Positions 24,907 to 33,100 of a stretch of 64,000 nucleotides of DNA are shown here, piece by piece. The stretch spans positions 1,736,001 to 1,800,000 of the forward strand of contig OZ241746.1 of assembly GCA_965201045.1 (NCBI GenBank), given 5' to 3'. The notes under the pieces were generated by a model. That model made no database searches, had not been told where the DNA came from, and was given only the letters and a program-made list of their open reading frames with translations. Origin of the DNA: JAPORK01 sp026710285 (GTDB lineage: Bacteria; Pseudomonadota; Gammaproteobacteria; Pseudomonadales; Endozoicomonadaceae). Position 1 is the stretch's first letter. The number at the start of each line of letters is the position of its first letter. The translations under genes were made by a program, and so were the position numbers.

Positions 24907-25885
24907 CTATTGCCAATATGTAAGAAAACAACAGCAAAAACCTGGGTAATGTGCGATAGCCAGTGTAAGATCTATATGATTTGCCAATTTTTGTAATGCC
25001 AGTTTAAATAAATTGTAGCGATAAGAATTAGCTCTCCCGGCATCATAAAGAATTAATATTTCTTTCGCCTGTGCCCAGTGTGCCCTACCATAATTTTTCC
25101 ACCAAAACTCAACTGAATCACAGATAAAGTCTGCTGTTTCCGAGCTTACACCCAGACTAATATGTCCGCAATTCTTACTGATATCAAAAATGCCATGAGG
25201 CACAATTTTACCCAATGATAAGTGTTTGTAATCATGGTCAAAGACTTCAATATGTGTCTTACAGTCTATCTTATCTTCACGATAAAATGGTCCTAAAAGT
25301 TCTTTTTTTTGTATCAATACTGATGACCGGTTGTTGATTTTCTTCAAATGTAGCTTTTTTATTCGTAATTATCTCAAATTGCTGATTACGATCAGCATGC
25401 TGACCACAAGCACGTTTACGTTGTAATTTTCGTTTTACAAAGCCATGCTTTTTGAGAAGTTTACTAATAATATTACGGCTTATACATATACCAGCAGCTT
25501 TCATTTTTTCACTGATTTCAGCACTTGATATCTTTAACCAGCGAATTTCCTGATTCATTGGATCTCCCGCCACATGTGACTCAATAATTGTTTGAAATGT
25601 TTTTACAACAGTAGCCTTGTTTTCTTGTGCTTTGTGTCCTCCTCCGGGAGAGCGAACTCTGGTTTCAGAATTTAGTTGATTTTTTTCCATTTAAGATAAT
25701 GCTGTATGAATTGTTTGGCGAGAGCAGCCAAGTAGGTCGGTTATATACTTTATACAACCATGTACTAGTTTTTGTGCTTCCACAGCTGCATAATGCCGGC
25801 AATCTTTTTCGTTAAGGCTACGATAAAGGCATATCATATAGAGTTTTGTTGTTGCCGAATAACAGCTTGATTTTATATGTGACAT
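24907..25885 (-). pseudogene. ISAzo13-family transposase, copy 4, decayed
   Basis: Pieces at 25691-25885, 25277-25690 and 24907-25347. It carries the same inactivating stop and A-run of 8 as copy 2, and the same loss of the C-terminal catalytic part. Small private changes include FQTIIESH for FQAIIESH and GGGHKAQ for GGGRKAQ. Confidence 0.88.
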
Positions 25886-25996
25886 CCTTATCTATCCACA
25901 AAATTTGTTAGAAATTCATTAGAATTCAATAGTACCTAAATTGTTTATCTATATGCAATTAAATTTGTATAAATTATTTTGTGCTCTTTTAAGGTA

Positions 25997-26024
25997 TTGA
26001 ATTTATTAAAAATATCTGTATAAT
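25997..26024 (+). promoter_or_regulatory. Promoter of IAP D
   Basis: TTGAAT, 16 bases, TATAAT, about 160 bases before the ATG at 26183. Confidence 0.6.
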
Positions 26025-26182
26025 CGCAATTCTGAATTGAATATACCTCTTCAGTTTTAAAACATGGAGCTTAATTTTTTTATAATTCTTGAATAACATT
26101 AGTTTCTGATAAATTGAATCAAATGTTTTCAGATTGAACAGGTCTGCATTAAAATATTTCTTAACTGAAAAGGTTTAATTGT

Positions 26183-27688
26183 ATGGTACATTTTTATATC
26201 CGGTCTGTAATAAATTTATTTTTACTTCTTTTTTTATCAGGTATATTTACTGCAAGTGCATTCGGTGGTGATGAGAAAAATTCAACAAATGCTTTAGAAG
26301 TATATGAGCCGGTTCATGTGGAGGTGGAATCTTCTATAATACTACAAGATTATAATATAGCCCCTCTCCCCTCTGCATCCAATCCAATAGTGATATCCGC
26401 TACAGGAGGTGTTGAAGCTAATTTTTTTTCTGCAGCTTACAACGACAAAAAAAATGAATCAACTTCTGGAGAGAAATGCTTCGATCTTTCGAGAGCTTCA
26501 TATCTACCCTTTGCCTCATACTCTCTGCGAATGGAAAGTTTTAAGACTTGGGATCCTGAGCATCCAAAAAAGCCAGAAAACCTGGTCGAGAACGGATTTT
26601 TCTACGCAGGGTATTCTGACTGTGCAAGGTGTTTCTATTGTGGTCTGGGGATGAGATATTGGAGACCGAGTGATGATATTGTATACCAGCACGCTGTTCA
26701 CAGACCGAGTTGTCAATACCTCCGCATGCGTGAAGGGGATGAATTTGTTGATAAAGTGGAGCGGGAAAAGAAGAATTCACAAAATGCATCAGTAGCAACT
26801 TCTTCTCAACAATCTCTACCGAGTAATAATACTGGAGATGATGAACCTTGCAGCTCCGAAAGTCTCGGAATCATAACAAAAAAAACCAAACACCCAGAAT
26901 ATGTCCTGGAAAACGTAAGAGATCAATCATTTGAAAAATGGCCCAATGATCATCCCAAACCTCATGACCTTGTCCAGGCCGGATTTTTCTATACGGGCTA
27001 TAATGACCGCGCCAGATGTTTTCATTGTGGCGGTGGCCTTCGCGACTGGGAAGAAGGTGATGATGTTCAGGTAGAACATGCACGGTGGTTTCCAAAATGT
27101 GCATTTTTGCACCAGAAAATGGGACAACCATTTATTGATGCAGTACAGGAGCTAGTACAGAAGCTAGGAAAAAACCACGGAATCATATCCTATGAACAGG
27201 TAATGGATACAATGAGAAAAAATGGGGATCAAGTGCCACACAGACCCGGAAAAGATCGAGAACCTCTGGATATATATCAAAAAATTCTTATTGATCAATA
27301 CTTTAGAGAAGTAGATGTGAGAGAGGCTACTCAACGAGTAAAGGATAAAGGAAAAGCAGAAACATTAGATGCAATATACGATGAATTGGTAAAAATGAAG
27401 ACAAAAAAAATAACACAATTTGGTACCAGTGATAAGAATATTAATTGCTCTGTTAGCAAGAAAAACGAGACACAGGAACAGAAACAGAAAATATTAGAAT
27501 ACTTAAAAGAGAAAAATGATGAACTCAAACAAAGAACTCTTTGTGAAAAGTGCCTTGAAAAAAAAGTGGATATAGTATTTTTACCCTGTGGTCATTTCTC
27601 ATGCCTGGATTGCTCTTACTATTTGGAAACTTGTCCGGTATGTCAGGATGAGATTAAAGCTATAGTAAAAGCAGAGATACCCGACTAA
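26183..27688 (+). CDS. Secreted IAP-like protein D: BIR-BIR-UBA-RING
   Basis: A 501-residue protein with the same leader as B and C (MVHFYIRSVINLFLLLFLSG) but with a BIR in place of the first RING. BIR1 lies at about 106-190 (RMESFKTWDPEHPKKPENLV; zinc site CFYC, x16, H, x6, C). BIR2 is at about 236-312 (zinc site CFHC, x16, H, x6, C). A UBA-like domain at about 361-408 and a C-terminal RING at about 453-491 (CEKC, LPCGHFSCLDC, CPVC) complete it. Two BIRs, UBA and RING is close to molluscan and insect IAP layouts. Both BIRs keep Asp at the acidic groove position. BIR2 has Gln where the others have Trp (GDDVQVEH), and BIR1 has His for the groove Trp (HAVH). Probable host-acting anti-apoptotic effector (inferred). 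Confidence 0.88.
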   Translation: MVHFYIRSVINLFLLLFLSGIFTASAFGGDEKNSTNALEVYEPVHVEVESSIILQDYNIAPLPSASNPIVISATGGVEANFFSAAYNDKKNESTSGEKCFDLSRASYLPFASYSLRMESFKTWDPEHPKKPENLVENGFFYAGYSDCARCFYCGLGMRYWRPSDDIVYQHAVHRPSCQYLRMREGDEFVDKVEREKKNSQNASVATSSQQSLPSNNTGDDEPCSSESLGIITKKTKHPEYVLENVRDQSFEKWPNDHPKPHDLVQAGFFYTGYNDRARCFHCGGGLRDWEEGDDVQVEHARWFPKCAFLHQKMGQPFIDAVQELVQKLGKNHGIISYEQVMDTMRKNGDQVPHRPGKDREPLDIYQKILIDQYFREVDVREATQRVKDKGKAETLDAIYDELVKMKTKKITQFGTSDKNINCSVSKKNETQEQKQKILEYLKEKNDELKQRTLCEKCLEKKVDIVFLPCGHFSCLDCSYYLETCPVCQDEIKAIVKAEIPD

Positions 27689-27855
27689 TCATAGATTTTT
27701 ATTACTAATCTGAAAATACTCAGTCTGGTAAACGGATCTGATTGCATAATAACACAGCTCTGTTTGCCAATACTGATTACAAATGTTAAGAAAATCTTAT
27801 CAGGAAAAAGAATCTGCTCAAACGGAATCCCCTGCTTGGAGTTTTTAGTTAAACA

Positions 27856-28024
27856 ACTAATGTTGTCAAATAAACGGTTCAAGACTTTTCAGTTGATCAA
27901 AGGCTTGCCTGATAATTGTCAGGTGTAATTTTGCTTTTAAAGCAAAATGGTTCATTTTATACTTTTTCGGTAGTGTCCATTTTATCGTTTTATGGAAAAC
28001 CTCTACGCTCCACCGTTTTTTGTA
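27856..28024 (-). pseudogene. DDE transposase C-terminal fragment, copy D
   Basis: Same tail as the other three copies (RWSVEVFHKTIKWT). It is interrupted after KK at 28024 by the MITE that begins at 28025. The matching upstream half resumes at 29898, so here the full insertion history is preserved. Confidence 0.7.
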
Positions 28025-28029
28025 CCTAC

Positions 28030-29597
28030 CCCGAATATTTCATACCTAAAAGAGATTTTTAGCAGGTTTTATGTTATAATTCAATTAGTTAAAACATAAA
28101 ATCGTATGGAGTTTTTTATAGCAATGTGTAGTCAGTTCCCTGTCAATTTTCCATCTGTAAAGAACCGTAAAATTCAAACTGAGTTCAGCGGTGGTGACAT
28201 AACCAGTGATGGTGGTGTAATGTTACTGAGATCAGCAGATGAAAAACTAAATTTATTACGTGATGTGAATAAAGAATTACCTGATGCCCGAGACCCTAAA
28301 CTTATTAAACATTCTCAGCTGAGTTTACTTCGACAGCGTATTTTTGGTATATGTCTGGGTTATGACGATCTTAATGATCATAATACATTACGTAATGATC
28401 CTGCTTTGCAATCTGCAGTAAACAGAGTTGATCCTCTGGCGAGTCAATCTACTTTATGTCGTTTAGAAAATCGTACAGACCGTCAAGCAGCATTAAAAAT
28501 ACACGAGATAATAATTAAAAAATTTATCACTTCATTTAATCAACCACCCGATAAATTAATTCTTGATTTTGATGCAACGGATGATCGTGTTCATGGTCAC
28601 CAGGAAGGACGTGCTTTTCATGGTTATTATGATCATCACTGTTTCCTTCCGCTCTATGTTTTTTGTGGAGAAAAACTTCTTGTTTCATATCTGCGCCCCG
28701 GCAATAGCGATGGTTTCCAACATGCATGGGCAATTTTGAGTTTATTAGTAAAACGATTGCGAAAACAGTGGTCGAAAGTGAAAATTATTGTTCGTGGAGA
28801 TAGTGGATTTTGCCGTAAAGAAATGTTGTCCTGGTGTGAAAAAAATGATGTTGACTATATTGTGGGTATTCCTCAAAACAAACGACTGAACAAAATGATT
28901 CAGTCAGACGTTAATGAAGCCAAAGAAGAATATGAAAAAACTCAGCAAAAAATTCGAAAGTTTAAAAATTTGCAATATGCTGCAGGCAGCTGGAATTGTG
29001 AGCGTCGAATAATTGTAAAAATAGAACATCTTGAAAAAGGGAGTAATCCACGATTTATCGTTACCAATCTTGAAGGAGCAGCATCAGATTTATATGATGA
29101 TGTGTATTGCGCAAGAGGTGAAATGGAGAATCGAATCAAAGAGCAACAGTTAGATTTATTTGCAGATCGGACTAGTTGTCATTCCTGGTGGGCAAACCAA
29201 TTTCGTTTATTACTATCATCATTAGCTTATATTTTACTAGAACAGATTCGAGTAAATTTGGTCGGGACAGAATTGGCTCGGGCACAAGCAGGTACAATTC
29301 GGTTAAAGTTACTCAAGATTGGGGCAGTAATTCTTAGAAATAGTAGGCGTATACGATTTCTTTTGTCCAGTGCTTATCCTTACAAACGGCTTTTTCAAGA
29401 GATAGCTGAGCGGCTTAATCCTGGCTAGCAAAGAAGAAATGCTGTTCCCGGCATGTTGACAAATAATGGGGTAAGGGGGTTTTATGCCTGAAAAATGGAA
29501 AATACGCTCAAAATAGTAAAAAATCACACCAAAAAAACAATAGATGTCTTCTACGTGCATAAGTTCGCTCTATTTTTTAGGGTATGAAATATTCGGG
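28030..29597 (+). mobile_element. Complete IS1380-family insertion sequence
   Basis: A 1,568-bp element with 17-bp perfect inverted ends CCCGAATATTTCATACC. It is flanked by a 4-bp duplication CTAC (28026-28029 and 29598-29601). It holds one intact transposase gene. It sits inside the left inverted repeat of a MITE type 1. The same ends bound the 244-bp MITE at 10559-10802. Confidence 0.93.
28106..29428 (+). CDS. IS1380-family transposase
   Basis: An intact 440-residue DDE transposase of normal length. The family N-terminus is present (TEFSGGDITSDGGVMLLR), with RIFGICLGYDDLNDHNTLR. The catalytic residues are Asp in LDFDATDD (about 154-160), Asp232 in VRGDSGFCR, and Glu in YCARGEMENRIKEQQLD (about 339-346). 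The C-terminal WWANQFRLLLSSLAYILLEQ block is typical. A TATAAT at about 28074 lies between the left end and the start. An ATG at 28124 (MCSQFPVNF) is an alternative start. It is the only apparently functional transposase in the window and could mobilise the MITE at 10559. Confidence 0.95.
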   Translation: MEFFIAMCSQFPVNFPSVKNRKIQTEFSGGDITSDGGVMLLRSADEKLNLLRDVNKELPDARDPKLIKHSQLSLLRQRIFGICLGYDDLNDHNTLRNDPALQSAVNRVDPLASQSTLCRLENRTDRQAALKIHEIIIKKFITSFNQPPDKLILDFDATDDRVHGHQEGRAFHGYYDHHCFLPLYVFCGEKLLVSYLRPGNSDGFQHAWAILSLLVKRLRKQWSKVKIIVRGDSGFCRKEMLSWCEKNDVDYIVGIPQNKRLNKMIQSDVNEAKEEYEKTQQKIRKFKNLQYAAGSWNCERRIIVKIEHLEKGSNPRFIVTNLEGAASDLYDDVYCARGEMENRIKEQQLDLFADRTSCHSWWANQFRLLLSSLAYILLEQIRVNLVGTELARAQAGTIRLKLLKIGAVILRNSRRIRFLLSSAYPYKRLFQEIAERLNPG

Positions 29598-29891
29598 CTA
29601 CATTCCCGCGATCTCCATTTGGATTTCATAAATTAAATGGGTTGTTCTTCCGGGAAGCCTGATATTTTCGGTAGTGTTCACCTTATCATTTATTGTGTCT
29701 ACTGCTGATACCGACCTTTGCCGGACGCACCGTGGGCTGAGCCTGTCGAAGCCTGAGAGAGGTTAAAACCTAAACGTTTCTGTCCAGGCTTTGACAGGCT
29801 CAGCCCACGGACAAGGATAGTATTAATGAAATTATCTGAAATAACTATTTTATATTTAAATAATCAATGAGTAAGATCGCGGAAATGTCGG
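29598..29891. mobile_element. MITE type 1, split by the IS1380 element
   Basis: Apart from its first five bases, which lie at 28025-28029, the MITE continues here to the right inverted repeat ending AAATGTCGG at 29891. Its own target duplication TTTGTA is at 28019-28024 and 29892-29897. Apart from the insertion it is a full copy like that at 1380-1675. Confidence 0.85.
29730..29810. repeat. REP-like palindrome, copy 7
   Basis: Palindrome of the split MITE, with one change (CTTTGACAGG) in the right arm. Confidence 0.85.
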
Positions 29892-29897
29892 TTTGTA

Positions 29898-29999
29898 GAT
29901 TGTTTCGATATTTTTTTGCAGTACACGTGAGATTACTACAGGTCAGATAAAGTATACCCGTACTACCGTTTTTGTTTGTAAAGATCTGGCGATAGAATA
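29898..29999 (-). pseudogene. DDE transposase, segment upstream of the MITE
   Basis: On the minus strand this reads QIFTNKNGSTGILYLTCSNL and, after a one-base shift in an A-run, KNIETIY, which joins directly to KKRWSVEVFHK at 28024 once the MITE and IS are removed. The combined segment matches the usual GS-G-LYLVSSD ... TIYQKRW-VE pattern of IS4/IS701-type transposases. It is a pseudogene with a frameshift; nothing further upstream remains. Confidence 0.65.
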
Positions 30000-30073
30000 G
30001 TGAAAATTAATTTTATTGTGGTTCAATATAGAGGTAAAACTTACCTAAAACCTTTATTAAACTACTTTGGCTT

Positions 30074-30167
30074 CATGTTTTCTAAAAATTAAAAGCATTG
30101 GATCATAGAATAGAATTAGCTTCTTATCCACTGAGTCTTTCTTTGTTATTTTGATTTCTTTTTTTCT
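30074..30167 (-). pseudogene. Scrap of an RHS gene N-terminus
   Basis: The DNA TCTAAAAATTAAAAGCATTG and the following bases through CCACTGAGTCTTTCTTTGTT match the stretch in the RHS genes that encodes LSGEEANSTLWSNAFNFQK (for example at 60196-60260). It is therefore the 5' part of a seventh RHS gene, cut away on its 3' side. It adjoins the stop codon of the first full RHS gene. Confidence 0.65.
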
Positions 30168-30176
30168 GTAAATTAA

Positions 30177-33100
30177 TTAGCCTGTATAAAGACCAAGATT
30201 TAAAACCAGTATAGCACTTACTTCCAGGGGACCTGCGTCACCCATTATCATATCATGTGTTTCATCTGCTAAAGTGATCGTATTATTTTCTGTCACCTGG
30301 TATGTCATCCAATACCTTTTATCATGCGGACGACCATAAAGAGAATTATCAAGATAGGAAATAAAGCCGATAAATTTTTTTCTGTCTGCAAGAGTTTGTC
30401 CTATAACAATAGCTTCCGACCCTTCAGGCAGGATATGCTCAATCCTTATTGCTGGTGTATATAGCTTAAAGTCACCAAAGGATTTCACCAATTTGTCAAC
30501 CATATTATCATACGTTATTTGTGCTGCCACACCTGTTTTTACTTCATTTTCCAGTTTCAATAAATCATCGAGTACACCTTTACTTATTCTTTTTGTTGTC
30601 CGGCGTGCAATACCCAATAGTGCTGGTATATCCGTGCGTGTCATATCTTGTACGCAATCTCTAAAAAGATCTTTCCAAAGTATGTTCATCCTGTTAAGAT
30701 TTTGTACTGCTAAAATATCATCATTAGCTCCAACAGGAATCCGCCCTTTATCATCATCTTCAACAAAATGCCTCATCTCCATAACTACTCTTCTTGTTTT
30801 GTTACCCGTAATTATGCCATCTGTTTCAACATTCATAATTCTTTTAACCCAGGAAGCGCCTGCACTGGCAATGCCTGTGCCTGCTGTAGCCAGTGTAACC
30901 GCAACATCGATACCACCGACAATTGCACCTGCTATATTCAGCCCTTTATTAGGTGCAGCTGCAGATACAATAAAAATGCCGTTTATGCCAGCTGTATAAC
31001 CTGCGGTTGCGGCAGTTAATAATGGTGGAGCTTTTTCAGCTACAAGTGCAGCAACAGCTGCAAAAGTGCTTAATCCCATCATCAGAACTGTTCCGGTTAT
31101 CATTGCCCATCTGCGATGCAGGGCTGCAAAGCCTAATGTTCCTGCATAATTGAGTGCACTAAATACATTTCCTAGCCAGTGTGGTATATTTCCGGAAGGG
31201 TCGGTATTCATAATGGGATTATTACTTCCAAAAGCATAACCACCACCCACAGGATCTTCACTGGTAAAACAGCGCTGACCTGGATTATAAACTCTGTGAC
31301 CAGCACCTAAGAATTGCCAGCCTGTAGAAGGATCTGTTTGTTCACCATCAAACCCTTGTAAAGTCTGTTGATATAATGGTAAGTCAGCAGATTCTGGTAT
31401 GCTGTGCCAAACCCTACCGTAGGGGCTGTAAATATTCAGCTGACTTAAATGATAGTTACCTTTCTTTGTCTTTGTTAGTATACCAGCGATATCACCTTTG
31501 TAGTTTTTTTCGTAATATTCATGGACGGTGCCGTCAATGATTTTAGCAGCTCCCAAGTAATCAACCGTATGTAGTTTACTGTCAGAATTATAAAATTTTT
31601 CACCAGCCAGATGTTTACTTATATAAATCAGATAACGGATATTACCGGTTGATGTAACTGCTTTAGCTTCTCTGCCACTTCCATCATAAACATAATGGCT
31701 ATGTTGTCCTTTCGATGTAGTAACATCAGTTATCTGATTAAACGCATTGTATGTCAACAGATTTTCTTTACTATCAGAAACCATATTGCCGGAAACATCA
31801 TAGGAAAGTGAATGTTCCACTGGCTGTTCATTGTTCCACTGTACATTGATTTGTTGCAGACGTAATGGCGTTTTAATAAAATAGTGATAAGCAGTGATTT
31901 TTCTCAACGTTTTATTTTGATCTGCATCTGTTAGTTGTTCATTAAGCTGAATTAATCGGTTCAATGCATTAAAAGTATACGATTGTCTGGTGATAATAGG
32001 CGCCTGCTTTAAGCCTGAACCGGCAAAGCGGGTCTCTCTTGGACACAGAGATAAACGAGCAGAACCGGTACAACGCATAGCGGTTAAATTGTCCAGCAGG
32101 TCATAGGTATAATAGAGTATTGCCTGCTGATCTTTACCTACGCTCTGTCTTATGGAAACAATGTTACCAATTTTATCATAGCGATACTGCCACTTTGATA
32201 ATATTTTTCCTTCCAGCGTATCAACTATCTTATCCTGCTGATCATTCTCGTTATAATGAATAATACGCTGCATACCACTGCCATAACGAACAGAAACAAT
32301 ACGTGAAAAACCATCATAAACCGGATGATACAGTAACTGTTTTTTATGATTAATGGGCTGATAATACAAGCTACTGATACGCCCAAAAATATCATACTCT
32401 GTATGTATACTGTTACCAGAAAGATCTGTAGTGCTAATTAACTGCCGGTTTTGATTATATCGCCAGTCTAAATGATAATCCGGATATCCGTGTTCCCCGG
32501 AGTGATTAACCTGCTGTAATTTGCCGTCATCGCTGTAATGATAAGTGGTGGTTCCTGTTATGTCATTTTTTTTAATAATACGCCTGGACAAGTGATCAAA
32601 ACTTATTTTTAATAGCTGACGTTTATTTACATATTCACTGACAGGTAAGTTTAAAACATTGTACATCCATAAAATTGTATTTCCTGATGGTGTTGTACTT
32701 GCTTTTAATTTACCGTCTGAAGTGTAATTATAAAGTGTACGTTTTCCGTCTTCTTTAGCCTGCCATAAAAGATCACCAGCTGCATTATATTCAATTGAAT
32801 CAAGCAGATAGTTATACTTATCTCTGGCAGGCTGTGCCCATTTTTGTATAACCTGACCTGTCAGATTATATACGTTGTGCAGTTTATCTCCGACAGGGTC
32901 AACAATATCACTTACCCGTCCCCACAGATCAAAATGCTTACTGATTACTCTTCCCTGTGCATCAGTAACTGAAAAAGCTCTTCCAAAACCGTCATAACGT
33001 GTTGTAACGGTTTTGGCTTTAGGCAGAAGGTTGCTATTTAGACAAAGTTTTTTGATTGAATCCGCAATGGTAACAGAAGCAGGTAATATGCTCTGTATAA

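Larger units (their letters stand above)
24865..28024 (+). repeat. Tandem unit D (truncated at MITE/IS1380)
   Basis: Third unit, same left part as B and C. The IAP gene has a different middle. The right end keeps the transposase tail but then meets a type-1 MITE holding an IS1380 element instead of a chimeric MITE, so this unit keeps the ancestral right border. Confidence 0.85.

Noticed and set aside
30493..30999. Plus-strand frames opposite the RHS tips and cores as immunity genes
   Set aside because: They are antisense to conserved coding sequence, recur at the same place in paralogues, and lack ribosome binding sites; they reflect codon composition.
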